Shown: in pieces, positions 7,065-15,300 of the stretch
How positions within the stretch are numbered: the stretch's first letter is position 1
Layout: each line of letters begins with the position of its first letter
Origin: an uncultured Bifidobacterium sp.
GTDB lineage: Bacteria; Actinomycetota; Actinomycetes; Actinomycetales; Bifidobacteriaceae
Direction of reading: 5' to 3'
DNA length: 16,876 bases
Assembly (NCBI GenBank): GCA_937876495.1
Contig: CALEGL010000311.1
Location: forward strand, 1-16,876
The notes under the pieces: generated by a model
What the model was told of the DNA's origin: nothing
Seen by the model: only the letters and a program-made list of their open reading frames with translations
Database searches by the model: none
Made by a program: the position numbers and the translations under genes

Positions 7065-7110
7065 GCCAATCCCCATGACGACCCGGCCATGACGACCCGG
7101 CGGGGATGGC
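7065..7110 (-). terminator. Possible terC terminator with a tandem repeat in its loop
   Basis: gccaatcccc (7065-7074) pairs with ggggatggc (7102-7110) with a single bulged base, 37 bases past the terC stop. The loop is mostly the 14-bp tandem repeat listed separately. There is no T run on the minus strand after the stem, so termination is a guess from position and pairing. Confidence 0.4.
7074..7101. repeat. Perfect 14-bp tandem duplication
   Basis: catgacgacccggc occurs twice in a row with no spacer (7074-7087 and 7088-7101) in the terC-pyk gap. Just before it, an imperfect CCGTCAC motif recurs about three times between 7014 and 7042. These look like slippage products and may vary in copy number between strains. 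Confidence 0.75.
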
Positions 7111-7146
7111 ATGCCTCGCCGTACCGGATCGACGACTCCGAATCCG

Positions 7147-8220
7147 TCACCTGTCGAGCGCGGAATCCCCCGAAGCGGACCCCTTTGCCGGCACGCCCCC
7201 CACGGACTCATCATCCCCCGCCTCATCCGCGGATTCAGCGGCCTTGAGACGGTCGGCGCGTCTCATCGCGATGACGCTGGCCAGCGAGGCGCCGCCAAGG
7301 GACACGACAATCACCGCCAGGGAAATCCAGGTGGGTATCTCGGGGACGGCCTCGATGGGATGCCCGCCGTTGACGAACGGCAGCGAGTTGCCGTGCAGGG
7401 CCTCCATGATGAGCTTGACGCCGATGAACCCCAGCACGACCGACAGCCCGACCGGCAGATACACGAGCTTGTCGAGAAGCGACCCGAGAAGGAAGTACAG
7501 CTGCTGAAGGCCCAGCAGGGCGAACACGTTCGACGTGAACACGATGAACGGGTCCTTCGTCAGACCGAAGATCGCGGGGATCGAATCGAAGGCGAACATG
7601 ACGTCGGTGGTGCCGATGGCGAGGAAGACGATGAGCATGGGCGTCCAGTAGCGGCGGCCGTCCCTCTCGGTGCGCAGCCTCTCCCCGTCGTAGTCGTTGG
7701 TGAGAGGGACGACGCGACGCAGCATCCGGATCACGGCGTTCTCGTGGTACTCCTCGTCCTCGTCCCCGCCGGTGACGAGTTTGATGGCGGTGACGATGAG
7801 GAAGGCGCCGAAAAGGAAGAACACCCAGGTGAAGCGCGTGATGATGGCCGCGCCAATGAGGATGAAGACTCCGCGCAGCACGAGTGCGACGGTGATGCCG
7901 ATGCTCAGCACGTAGCGCTGGAGGACCTTGGGCACGGCGAAGTTCGACATGATGATGACGAAGACGAAGAGATTGTCGATGCTCAGCGAGTATTCGGTGA
8001 GCCACCCCGAGTAGAACTCCACCGCCGGCTTCGATCCGGCGAACACCCAGACGAGGGCGCCGAAGACCAGGGCGGCCACGACAAAGAAGGCGATATGCCG
8101 CACGCATTCGGCCGTCGACGGTACATGGGGCCGTCTGCCGATGACGAAGATGTCGACGACGAAGAAGACCGCCAGCACCACGAAGGTGACGATCATGAAC
8201 GCGAGGGGGGTTTCGGACAT
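7147..8220 (-). CDS. TerC family integral membrane protein
   Basis: A 357-residue inner-membrane protein of the TerC/Alx family. Members in other bacteria are linked to manganese export and to metalation of secreted proteins; some are linked to tellurium resistance. It has about nine hydrophobic segments and the hallmark acidic motifs EYSLSIDNLFVFVIIMSNF and FAFDSIPAIFGLTKDPFIVF, whose Asp residues lie in membrane helices. A charged cytoplasmic loop (GGDEDEEYHENAV) lies mid-protein, and the last 35 residues form a Ser/Asp/Gly-rich tail. ATG at 8220 is chosen because the membrane domain starts at once (MSETPLAFMIVTF); an upstream GTG would add an unlikely 13-residue leader. A TATGCT hexamer sits 7-12 bases before this ATG, which would fit a leaderless transcript. 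I see no yybP-ykoY manganese riboswitch upstream. Confidence 0.93.
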   Translation of the reverse strand: MSETPLAFMIVTFVVLAVFFVVDIFVIGRRPHVPSTAECVRHIAFFVVAALVFGALVWVFAGSKPAVEFYSGWLTEYSLSIDNLFVFVIIMSNFAVPKVLQRYVLSIGITVALVLRGVFILIGAAIITRFTWVFFLFGAFLIVTAIKLVTGGDEDEEYHENAVIRMLRRVVPLTNDYDGERLRTERDGRRYWTPMLIVFLAIGTTDVMFAFDSIPAIFGLTKDPFIVFTSNVFALLGLQQLYFLLGSLLDKLVYLPVGLSVVLGFIGVKLIMEALHGNSLPFVNGGHPIEAVPEIPTWISLAVIVVSLGGASLASVIAMRRADRLKAAESADEAGDDESVGGVPAKGSASGDSALDR

Positions 8221-8357
8221 GTCTCCAGCATAGGGAACGCCGGTGACCCGGCTCACCACACGCCAGGGTGGGCGCCCTCCCCCGGACCACCGAAGCGCCG
8301 AGCCGCAGGGCCGCCGTGCGAGTCCGGCCTCGACGTCCTCCCATCGGCCCCATGCGG

Positions 8358-8377
8358 GCGGTTCCCTGCGGGACCGC
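8358..8377 (-). terminator. Weak hairpin at the uvrB stop codon
   Basis: gcggttcc pairs with gggaccgc (eight pairs including one G-T) around a 4-nt loop, ending on the last base of the uvrB stop codon. There is no T run on the minus strand. It might end or stabilise the uvrB mRNA; the 156-bp gap to terC shows nothing stronger. Confidence 0.35.
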
Positions 8378-10488
8378 TACCGACTGGCGTCGGTGATCTG
8401 CCGCAGCTCCTTCTTGAGGTCGCGGATCTCGTCGCGCAGACGCGCGGCTAGCTCGAACTGCAGCTGACGGGCCGCCGTATGCATCTGCTCGCTGAGCTGG
8501 CGGATGAGGTCGGTGAGGTCCTCGGCGGGAAGTCCCGCGCCGAGGATCTCCCGATGCCGACGGCGGATCTCCTCGTCGTCCTCCTTCGGCACGCCAAGAT
8601 GCGTGTTTCCCGCCTTCCCCGCGTTGCGGTAGCCTCCGGCGAGCAGGGTCTCGGTGTCCACGTCCTCCTTGGCGATCATGTCGTTGACGTCGCTGATCTT
8701 CTTGACCAGGGGTCGGGGATCGACGTGATGCTCGCGGTTGTAGGCGATCTGCCTCTCCCTGCGGCGATTCGTCTCGTCGATGGCCTTGCGCATGGCGTCG
8801 GTGGTCTGGTCCGCGTACATGATGACGGTGCCCTGCACGTTCCTCGCCGCGCGTCCGATGGTCTGGATCAGCGAGCGATAGGAGCGCAGGAATCCCTCCT
8901 TGTCGGCGTCAAGGATCGCCACCAGCGACACCTCGGGAAGGTCGAGGCCCTCGCGCAGCAGGTTGATGCCGACGATGACGTCGATCTTCCCCTCGCGCAG
9001 CTGGCGGAGCAGCTCGACGCGACGCAGGGTGTCCACGTCGGAATGCAGGTACTGGACCTTGATCCCACGCTCGAGAAGGTAGTCGGTGAGGTCCTCGGCC
9101 ATCTTCTTGGTCAGGGTCGTCACGAGGACGCGCTCGTCGCGGGCCACGCGCTCCTTGATCTCGGCGAGCAGGTCGTCGATCTGGCCCTGGACGGGCCGGA
9201 CCTCGATCTTCGGGTCGAGCAGTCCCGTCGGCCGGATGATCTGCTCGACGACCCCGTCGGAAAGCCCCAGTTCGTAGTCGCCGGGCGTGGCCGACAGGTA
9301 CACGGTCTGGCCGACGCGGTCGAGGAACTCCGGCCACTTGAGAGGCCTGTTGTCCATCGCGGAGGGCAGGCGGAAGCCGTGCTCGACGAGCGTGCGCTTG
9401 CGGCTGGCGTCGCCTTCGTACATCGCCCCGATCTGCGGGATGGTGACATGTGACTCGTCGATGACGAGCAGGAAGTCGTCGGGGAAGAAGTCGAGCAGGG
9501 TGTGAGGCGGCGTGCCGGGCGCCCGGCCGTCGAAGTGCCGCGAGTAGTTCTCGACGCCCGAGCACACGCCCACCTGCGTGAGCATCTCGAGGTCGTAGGT
9601 GGTGCGCATGGTCAGGCGCTGCGCCTCGAGCTCCTTGCCCTGCCGGCGCAGCTCGGCGGTGCGCTCCTTGAGCTCCTCGCGGATGGTCTTCAGGGCACGG
9701 GCCATGCGTTCGGGCCCGGCGATGTAGTGGGACGCCGGGAAGATGTGCACCTCTGTCTCATGGTCGATGACGTCGCCGGTGAGGGGGTGGAGGGTGGAGA
9801 TGTGGTCGATCTCGTCGCCGAAGAACTCGATGCGGATGGCGAGCTCCTCGTACACGGGGATGATCTCCACGGTGTCGCCGCGCACCCGGAAGGTGCCGCG
9901 GGTGAAGGCGATGTCGTTGCGCTTGTACTGCATGTCGACGAAGCGCCGCAGCAGCTGGTCTCGGTCGATCCGCTGCCCCTCGTGGAGGAACAGCATCCTT
10001 CCCGCGTACTCCTCCGGCGTGCCGAGGCCGTAGATGCAGGAGACCGTGGCGACGACGACGCAGTCCCTGCGCGTCAGGAGACTGGCCGTGGCGGCGTGGC
10101 GAAGACGCTCGACGTCGTCGTTGATGTTCGAGTCCTTCTCGATGTACGTGTCCGTCTGCGGGATGTAGGCCTCCGGCTGGTAGTAGTCGTAGTAGGACAC
10201 GAAGTAGCTCACGGCGTTGTCGGGCATGAGCTCGCGGAACTCGGCGCACAGCTGGGCGGCCAGCGTCTTGTTGGGCTCGATGATGAGGGTGGGCCGCTGC
10301 AGGCGCTCGATGAGCCAGGCAGTGGTTGCGGTCTTCCCCGTGCCCGTCGCCCCCATGAGCACCACGTCGTTCTCGCCGTTCTCGATGCGCCTGGCCAGCT
10401 CGCCGATGGCCTGGGGCTGGTCCCCCGACGGCTTGTACGGCGCCTTGACGACGAAGGGCTTGTTGCTGCGCTCGATGGTGACTCCCAT
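8377..10488 (-). CDS. uvrB: UvrABC system protein B (excision nuclease helicase subunit)
   Basis: A 703-residue central subunit of nucleotide excision repair. It is loaded by UvrA at lesions, opens the duplex with its beta-hairpin and recruits UvrC. The N-terminus is [12 protein letters not shown], with Walker A GATGTGKT at residues 46-53. The damage-verifying hairpin [20 protein letters not shown] is intact. Later helicase motifs include [39 protein letters not shown] and TIGRAARN. The UVR coiled-coil motif that contacts UvrC is at the end ([20 protein letters not shown]). ATG at 10488 begins [12 protein letters not shown], as in relatives; the open frame upstream of it has no family similarity. 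The Shine-Dalgarno signal is modest. coaE lies 53 bp upstream on the same strand, so the two may share a transcript. Confidence 0.98.
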   Translation of the reverse strand: MGVTIERSNKPFVVKAPYKPSGDQPQAIGELARRIENGENDVVLMGATGTGKTATTAWLIERLQRPTLIIEPNKTLAAQLCAEFRELMPDNAVSYFVSYYDYYQPEAYIPQTDTYIEKDSNINDDVERLRHAATASLLTRRDCVVVATVSCIYGLGTPEEYAGRMLFLHEGQRIDRDQLLRRFVDMQYKRNDIAFTRGTFRVRGDTVEIIPVYEELAIRIEFFGDEIDHISTLHPLTGDVIDHETEVHIFPASHYIAGPERMARALKTIREELKERTAELRRQGKELEAQRLTMRTTYDLEMLTQVGVCSGVENYSRHFDGRAPGTPPHTLLDFFPDDFLLVIDESHVTIPQIGAMYEGDASRKRTLVEHGFRLPSAMDNRPLKWPEFLDRVGQTVYLSATPGDYELGLSDGVVEQIIRPTGLLDPKIEVRPVQGQIDDLLAEIKERVARDERVLVTTLTKKMAEDLTDYLLERGIKVQYLHSDVDTLRRVELLRQLREGKIDVIVGINLLREGLDLPEVSLVAILDADKEGFLRSYRSLIQTIGRAARNVQGTVIMYADQTTDAMRKAIDETNRRRERQIAYNREHHVDPRPLVKKISDVNDMIAKEDVDTETLLAGGYRNAGKAGNTHLGVPKEDDEEIRRRHREILGAGLPAEDLTDLIRQLSEQMHTAARQLQFELAARLRDEIRDLKKELRQITDASR

Positions 10489-10541
10489 GCCTGCCGTCCC
10501 GCTTCTCCCCTGATGACGATGCGCCGGCGTCTCCGACGTCG

Positions 10542-11180
10542 TCACCGTCCAGTATGACGCCGCGCGGCCTCGCGAATCCATTGCGCGGCGAGCGAATCGA
10601 CGCGGGAGAGCATCTCCTCCATGGGACGCGTGGAATCGATGACGACGTCGGCGATGCGCAGGCGATCCTCGGCGGAGGACTGTCCGACGATGCGCCCGAG
10701 GGCCTGCTCCCGGGTCATTCCGCGGGTGGTCATCATGCGACGGACGCGCGCCTCCTCGGGCGCCTCGACGGTGACGACATGATCGAATCGGAACGGGATG
10801 CGGCCGATGACCTCGGCAAGCAGCGGGACGTCGTGGACGACCACCCCGACGTCCCCGCATCGGTTCTCCTCCTCGGCGGCGAGCCGGTAGAAGATCGGAT
10901 GGACGATCGCATCCAACGACTCGCGCGCCCCCGGAGCGGCGTCGCGGCCGAAAACGCGCGCCGCCATCCACCGCCGGTCGAGACGGCCATCCGAATCCAG
11001 CGCATCCGCACCGAAGCGCCGGACGATTCCCCGCAGGCCGTCGCCTCCCGGCTCCACCGCCCGACGCGCCAGCACATCGTAGTCGATGACCGGGATGCCG
11101 ATCTCGGACAGCCGTCGGGCCACGGTGCTTTTCCCCGCCGCGATGCCGCCGGTCAGAGCCACTCTCAGCGCGATTGCCAT
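10542..11180 (-). CDS. coaE: Dephospho-CoA kinase
   Basis: A 212-residue enzyme for the last step of coenzyme A synthesis, phosphorylating the ribose 3'-hydroxyl of dephospho-CoA with ATP. The P-loop is [11 protein letters not shown] (residues 9-19), followed by [17 protein letters not shown], where the family usually has DAD rather than DYD, then VHPIFYRL and [10 protein letters not shown], part of the substrate and lid region. ATG at 11180 gives [12 protein letters not shown]. No Shine-Dalgarno precedes it, but TAGCAT lies 7-12 bases upstream and could be the -10 of a leaderless transcript; an internal GTG at residue 7 is a less likely alternative. It follows the rpsA terminator and precedes uvrB by 53 bp. 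Confidence 0.95.
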   Translation of the reverse strand: MAIALRVALTGGIAAGKSTVARRLSEIGIPVIDYDVLARRAVEPGGDGLRGIVRRFGADALDSDGRLDRRWMAARVFGRDAAPGARESLDAIVHPIFYRLAAEEENRCGDVGVVVHDVPLLAEVIGRIPFRFDHVVTVEAPEEARVRRMMTTRGMTREQALGRIVGQSSAEDRLRIADVVIDSTRPMEEMLSRVDSLAAQWIREAARRHTGR

Positions 11181-11313
11181 ACCGTCATGCTAGCCGTCGC
11201 GACGACGGTGGAAGGTCGACGCCGTCGCAGCGGCTCGGACCGATCGGGCGTCGATGCGATTCCGCTATCCGATGACCATCGACCCGCTCGCGGCAACGAG
11301 GCCCGGAAACGGG

Positions 11314-11352
11314 CGATGGCCCGGCCGCGAACGGACGCGGACCGGGCCATCG
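11314..11352 (-). terminator. rpsA terminator
   Basis: cgatggcccgg (11314-11324) pairs perfectly with ccgggccatcg (11342-11352), 33 bases past the rpsA stop. The inner CCGCG/CGCGG can pair further with a bulged base. A second tiny hairpin, cccggaaacggg at 11302-11313, follows directly on the minus strand. No strong T run, but the stem is stable and well placed. Confidence 0.75.
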
Positions 11353-11384
11353 GACTGCCATGACGTCTCAGGGACGCCGGCGGC

Positions 11385-12866
11385 TCACTTCTTCTTCTCG
11401 CTGAGCAGCTGCTCGCGCAAGGCGGCCAGCTGGTCGGAATCGGCGAGGGTTCCGGACGATGCGGCATCGGAGGTGTAGTTGGAGACGGACTCCACCTTCT
11501 CCTCGCGCTGGCCCTGTCCATCCTCGGCGGCCGACTCGGCGGCGTTCTCGATCTCCTTGGCGACGAAGGCCTTGTGCTCCTCCCACAGGTCGTGGGCGGC
11601 GGCGTACTGGGACTCCCAGGTCTCGCGCTGCTTCTCGTATCCGGGAATCCACTCGTTGGTGGTCGGGTCGAAGCCCTCGGGGTACTTGTAGTTGCCGCTC
11701 TCGTCGTACTCGGCGGGCATGCCGTAGATCGCCGGGTCGAAGTCCTCGGAGGAGGGGTCGACGGAGTCATCGGCCTGCTTGAGGGACAGGGAGATGCGAC
11801 GACGGTCGAGATCCACGTCGATGACCTTGACGAAGATGGTCTCGCCGGTCTTGACGACGGTCTCGGGGTTGTCGACGTGGCGGTTGGCGAGCTCGGAGAT
11901 GTGGACCAGGCCCTCGATGCCGTCCTCGACGGAGACGAAGACGCCGAACTGGACGATCTTCGTGACCTTGCCCTTGACGATCTGCCCGGGGATGTGGGTG
12001 CGCGCGAAGCGCTGCCACGGATCCTCCTGCGTCGCCTTGAGCGACAGGGAGATGCGCTCGCGGTCGAGATCCACGTCGAGCACCTCGACGGTGACCTTGT
12101 CTCCGACCTTGACGACCTCCGACGGATGGTCGATGTGCTTCCAGGACAGCTCGGAGACGTGGATGAGTCCGTCCACGCCGCCCAGGTCGACAAAGGCGCC
12201 GAAGTTGACGATGGAGGACACGACGCCCTCGCGGATCTGGCCCTTCTTGAGCTGGGACAGGAAGGTCTCGCGGACCTCGGACTGGGTCTCCTCGAGGTAC
12301 TGGCGACGGGAGAGGACGACGTTGTTGCGGTTCTTGTCGAGCTCAAGGATCTTGGCCTTGATCTTCTGGCCGATGTAGGGGGACAGGTCGCGCACGCGAC
12401 GCATCTCGACCAGCGAGGCCGGCAGGAAGCCGCGCAGGCCGATGTCGACGATGAGGCCGCCCTTGACCGCTTCGATGACGGTGCCTTCGACGACGCCGTC
12501 GTCCGCCTTGATCTTCTCGATGTCACCCCAGGCGCGCTCGTACTGGGCGCGCTTCTTGGACAGGATGAGACGCCCCTCCTTGTCCTCCTTGGTGACGACG
12601 AGAGCCTCAACGGTGTCGCCCACCTGGACGACGTCGTCGGGATCCACGTCCTTCTTGATGGACAGCTCGCGGGAGGGAATGACCCCCTCGGTCTTGTAGC
12701 CGATGTCGAGCAGGACCTCGTCACGGTCGATCTTGACGACGGTTCCCTGGACGAGATCACCATCATCGAAGTTCTTGATGGTGGAATCGACTGCCTTGAT
12801 GAAGTCCTCCTCGGTGCCGATGTCGTTGATCGCGACCTTGGTGACTTCGCTATTGTTCTCTGCCAT
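11385..12866 (-). CDS. rpsA: 30S ribosomal protein S1
   Basis: A 493-residue RNA-binding protein that helps the 30S subunit engage mRNA. Four S1 (OB-fold) repeats are visible, starting near residues 36 (GDLVQGTVVKI), 124 (DGVVEGTVIEAV), 210 (GQIREGVVSSIVNFGAFVDL) and 295 (GQIVKGKVTKIVQFGVFVSV). E. coli S1 has six, so this is the shorter actinobacterial form. The C-terminal 130 residues are low in repeats, rich in acidic, Trp, Tyr and Ala residues, and end in SEKKK. ATG at 12866 starts MAENNSEVTK. The leader just upstream is A/C-rich with no Shine-Dalgarno (..CACAGAAACCACAATTA), a pattern known for E. coli rpsA, where S1 represses its own translation. A TATGAT at 12949-12954 on the complement could be a -10. 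Strong terminator downstream. Confidence 0.98.
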   Translation of the reverse strand: MAENNSEVTKVAINDIGTEEDFIKAVDSTIKNFDDGDLVQGTVVKIDRDEVLLDIGYKTEGVIPSRELSIKKDVDPDDVVQVGDTVEALVVTKEDKEGRLILSKKRAQYERAWGDIEKIKADDGVVEGTVIEAVKGGLIVDIGLRGFLPASLVEMRRVRDLSPYIGQKIKAKILELDKNRNNVVLSRRQYLEETQSEVRETFLSQLKKGQIREGVVSSIVNFGAFVDLGGVDGLIHVSELSWKHIDHPSEVVKVGDKVTVEVLDVDLDRERISLSLKATQEDPWQRFARTHIPGQIVKGKVTKIVQFGVFVSVEDGIEGLVHISELANRHVDNPETVVKTGETIFVKVIDVDLDRRRISLSLKQADDSVDPSSEDFDPAIYGMPAEYDESGNYKYPEGFDPTTNEWIPGYEKQRETWESQYAAAHDLWEEHKAFVAKEIENAAESAAEDGQGQREEKVESVSNYTSDAASSGTLADSDQLAALREQLLSEKKK

Positions 12867-12986
12867 TAATTGTGGTTTCTGTGAGATTGTGGTGGATGTT
12901 ATCGATGTTCAGTTGTGGGTGCGGCCTTGCGGACGCATACGAAAGCACATCATAGAGGCACCCCTCAACCGTCGGACGGGCGGCAA

Positions 12987-13011
12987 TCCCGGCGTGTCGC
13001 ATACGCCGGGA
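12987..13011 (-). terminator. Candidate folD terminator
   Basis: tcccggcgt (12987-12995) pairs perfectly with acgccggga (13003-13011), nine pairs around a 7-nt loop, 32 bases past the folD stop and about 120 bases ahead of rpsA. No T run follows. The rest of this 176-bp gap holds the rpsA leader and probable promoter. Confidence 0.6.
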
Positions 13012-13042
13012 GACCAAGAGACGAGCGCGGCACGACCGGAGG

Positions 13043-13924
13043 TCACAGACCAGCGGATCGCTCGGCCATCTCGACGACGTTCTCGAGCAGCATGGCGCGG
13101 GTCATCGGTCCCACTCCCCCGGGATTCGGCGAGTACGCGGAGCTTTTCTCACGGCACGCCGGGTCGACGTCACCCTTGACCCGATAGCGTCCGGCGGCCT
13201 CGTCGTACACGCGGGACACCCCGACGTCGACGAGGACTGCCCCTTCGCGCACGTCCTCGGGCCGGACGAACCCCGCCCGCCCGACCGCGGCGATGACCAC
13301 GTCAGCCCGACGGATATGCGCGGGGATGTCTCTGGTTCCCGTGTGGCACTGCGTCACCGTGGCGTCCACCCCGCGACGGGACAGCAGCAGACCCACCGTC
13401 CGGCCGATGGTGATGCCCCGACCGAGGACGCACACCTCCTTGCCGGACAGGTCGATGCCATAGTGGTCGAGCAGAGCGAAGATACCGCGCGGAGTGCAGG
13501 GCTGTGGCGTCGTGATCTCGCCTCCCACATGAAGCACGAGCTGACCGAGGTTGTAGGGATGCATTCCGTCGGCGTCCTTCGCCGGATCGATGAGGTCGAC
13601 GATTGCGGTCGAATCCACGCCTCGTGGAAGCGGCAGCTGGACGATGAACCCCGTGCAGGCGGGGTCGGCGTCGAGCTCGCGCACGGCGTCCGCGATGAGG
13701 TCGGCGTCGGCGTCCCCCGGCAGGTCGCGACGGATGGATCGGATCCCCACCTCCGCGCAGTCGGCATGCTTGCCGGCCACATAGCGCACGGATCCGGGGT
13801 CGTCGCCCACAAGGATCGTTCCCAGTCCAGGATGGATCCCCCTGCTCTCGAGCCTCTCCACGCGCCGAACCAGATCCTGCTTGATCTCGGCCGCTACCGT
13901 CCTGCCATCCATTCTGACGGGCAT
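13043..13924 (-). CDS. folD: Bifunctional methylenetetrahydrofolate dehydrogenase / cyclohydrolase
   Basis: A 293-residue enzyme interconverting 5,10-methylene-, methenyl- and 10-formyl-tetrahydrofolate, usually with NADP, which supplies one-carbon units for purines and formyl-Met-tRNA. The catalytic YVAGK motif (Tyr48, Lys52) is followed by CAEVGI. Other family segments are [39 protein letters not shown], the cofactor loop [20 protein letters not shown] (the GRG(I/V)T(I/V)GR form typical of actinobacteria), GDVDPA and the C-terminal [18 protein letters not shown] at 13924 has AAGGGAG about seven bases upstream; a later ATG four codons in is also possible. It lies upstream of rpsA on the same strand, separated by a hairpin, and is divergent from the metal transporter genes. 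Confidence 0.97.
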   Translation of the reverse strand: MPVRMDGRTVAAEIKQDLVRRVERLESRGIHPGLGTILVGDDPGSVRYVAGKHADCAEVGIRSIRRDLPGDADADLIADAVRELDADPACTGFIVQLPLPRGVDSTAIVDLIDPAKDADGMHPYNLGQLVLHVGGEITTPQPCTPRGIFALLDHYGIDLSGKEVCVLGRGITIGRTVGLLLSRRGVDATVTQCHTGTRDIPAHIRRADVVIAAVGRAGFVRPEDVREGAVLVDVGVSRVYDEAAGRYRVKGDVDPACREKSSAYSPNPGGVGPMTRAMLLENVVEMAERSAGL

Positions 13925-13985
13925 GCATCCGCTCCCTTCGTCCGTCTCCCATCGCCTGCGCATCCGGTCTCGTCGGCCGGTCCGC

Positions 13986-14007
13986 GGACCGCCGCCGAAG
14001 GCGGTCC
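13986..14007. other. Hairpin in the folD / transporter divergent gap
   Basis: ggaccgcc and ggcggtcc form a perfect 8-bp inverted repeat with a 6-nt loop in the 161-bp divergent intergenic region. It could be an operator or an mRNA leader structure. It does not match the Fur/Zur-type palindrome found further right. A weak -10 candidate TAGGCT (14017-14022) for the plus-strand gene lies just after it. Confidence 0.35.
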
Positions 14008-14085
14008 CCCCGCGGCTAGGCTATCGTGGGGTCAGGTCATGCGGGGGCTCGACGGACATCGCCGCCGCATCCGAGGAGGGGTCGA

Positions 14086-15147
14086 ATGAACGTCATACGA
14101 AAAGCCATGGCCATCGCGGCCGCGCTGTCCCTGACCCTGTCCGCGGGAGCCTGCGGCGCCGACGAGTCGTCCTCCGCATCCAGCGCGACGACGTCAGCGA
14201 CCGGCCCGCTGACCGTGGTGGCGTCCGTCAGCCAGTGGGGGTCGCTCGCCGAACAGATCGGAGGCGACGACGTCACCGTCACCTCCATCCTGTCCTCCTC
14301 CGGCGTCGACGCCCATGGCTTCGAGCCGACGACCTCCGACGTCGCGCGGATCCACAAGGCGGGGATTCTCGTCGTCAACGGCGCCGGATACGACTCCTGG
14401 GCCACGAAGAACGTCTCCTCCTCGACGTCCGTGGTCTCCGCGGCGGAGACCGTCGGCGCCATGGACGGCGACAACCCCCATCTGTGGTTCTCCAAGGAGG
14501 CGCGGGACGGCATGGCCAAGGAGATCGCCGAGACCTTCTCCCGCATCCTGCCTTCGAAGAAGAAGGATTTCGAGGCGCGTCTGAAATCCTGGCAGTCCAG
14601 GGAGAAGACGCTGGAGACGACGATGACGACCTTCAAAACCGACCACGACGCCCCCGTCTACGGAGCCACCGAGGCGGTGGCGTACTATCTCATGTCCGAC
14701 CTCGGATTCACCGACGCCACGCCCAAGGGCTACGCCAACGCCGTCGCATCGGAGGGCGAACCGTCGGCCTCCGACCTGCAAACGTTCCAGGGGCTTATAG
14801 AGAAGCACAAGATCGACGTCCTCATCAACAACACGCAGGAGTCCAGCGACGCCGGCTCCATGCTGCTGGGGACGGCCGGCCGCAGCGATGTTCCCGTCGT
14901 CGACGTCAGCGAGCAGATTCCCTCCGATGCCCAGGACCTCGTCTCCTGGATCACGTCCCTGGTGTCATCGATATCCGACGCGCTGGATTCGTCGTCGGGA
15001 ACGGACTCCGCGTCTCCGGACGGGACGTCGTCATCATCCGATTCCGCATCCCCCTCCGATTCGGAGTCATCATCCGATTCCCCCTCCGCTTCATCCTCAA
15101 CGTCGACGACACCCTCCAACGAAGGGCAGACCGACCCGGGGAAGTAA
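14086..15147 (+). CDS. Metal ABC transporter substrate-binding lipoprotein (ZnuA/TroA family)
   Basis: A 353-residue extracytoplasmic metal-binding protein delivering zinc or manganese to the ABC permease encoded next door. The signal peptide MNVIRKAMAIAAALSLTLSA ends at GAC; Cys23 is the likely lipidated residue, though the lipobox is imperfect. Family motifs are VVASVSQWGSLAEQIGG, DAHGFEPTTSD (His77), NPHLWFS (His132) and GATEAVAYYLMSDLGF, where many ZnuA/TroA proteins have a third ligand His but here Glu196 stands near that position. The last 52 residues (302-353) are almost only Ser, Asp, Pro, Thr, Ala and Gly, and there is no His-rich zinc loop. ATG at 14086 has GAGGAGG seven bases upstream. 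Zinc is favoured by the Zur-like operator downstream; manganese is possible. Confidence 0.92.
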   Translation: MNVIRKAMAIAAALSLTLSAGACGADESSSASSATTSATGPLTVVASVSQWGSLAEQIGGDDVTVTSILSSSGVDAHGFEPTTSDVARIHKAGILVVNGAGYDSWATKNVSSSTSVVSAAETVGAMDGDNPHLWFSKEARDGMAKEIAETFSRILPSKKKDFEARLKSWQSREKTLETTMTTFKTDHDAPVYGATEAVAYYLMSDLGFTDATPKGYANAVASEGEPSASDLQTFQGLIEKHKIDVLINNTQESSDAGSMLLGTAGRSDVPVVDVSEQIPSDAQDLVSWITSLVSSISDALDSSSGTDSASPDGTSSSSDSASPSDSESSSDSPSASSSTSTTPSNEGQTDPGK

Positions 15148-15166
15148 CGTCCGACGGACGCCCTTC
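15148..15166 (+). terminator. Possible weak stem-loop after the binding-protein gene
   Basis: cgtcc-gac-ggacg follows the stop codon at once, and gcccttc (15160-15166) can pair with gaagggc at 15121-15127 inside the coding end. These are alternative folds that could give partial termination before the ATPase gene. There is no T run. Confidence 0.3.
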
Positions 15167-15261
15167 CCCTCCGCCGATGCGGGACGCCCCATCCGCCGGC
15201 GCACGACGCACTGCCTGGATCGGTCCGACGACTCGGCCTGGCGGTCGGCCCCGAGCAGTAA

Positions 15262-15276
15262 TGAGAACGATTGTCA
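15262..15276. promoter_or_regulatory. Fur/Zur-family operator-like palindrome
   Basis: TGAGAACGATTGTCA fits the 7-1-7 pattern TGAnAAnnnTTnTCA, with ten of fifteen positions symmetric across the dyad (mismatched pairs only inside). This is the shape of boxes bound by Fur-family repressors; actinobacterial Zur sites of the TGAAAAnnnTTTTCA kind are close. It lies 25 bases upstream of the chosen ATPase start codon and overlaps a TAATGA that could be a -10 (15259-15264). The location in front of metal-uptake genes supports the call; whether the repressor is Zur, a manganese regulator or another is not shown. Confidence 0.7.
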
Positions 15277-15300
15277 GCAGTGCCTGACACAGTGGGTTCC

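Noticed and set aside
8221..8376. yybP-ykoY manganese riboswitch upstream of terC
   Set aside because: TerC/Alx genes often have one, but I could not find its conserved core in this 156-bp gap, and a leaderless start looks more likely.
7111..8451. 446-codon plus-strand open frame opposite terC with an acidic, Asp/Glu/His/Gly-rich product
   Set aside because: It is the complement of hydrophobic membrane codons in terC, which read as acidic and polar residues in this frame.
11574..12869. 430-codon plus-strand open frame opposite rpsA, rich in Asp, Leu, Val and Gly
   Set aside because: Its composition mirrors the four repeated S1 domains on the other strand, and it has no ribosome site or recognisable fold.
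13925..14085. Fur/Zur-type box in front of the binding-protein gene
   Set aside because: Reading this gap on both strands shows no TGAnAAnnnTTnTCA-like palindrome; the only inverted repeat is GC-rich and of a different form.
14989..15144. CRISPR-like or tandem-repeat array in the repetitive DNA at the end of the binding-protein gene
   Set aside because: The repetition comes from Ser and Asp codons in frame; there are no regular repeat and spacer units.
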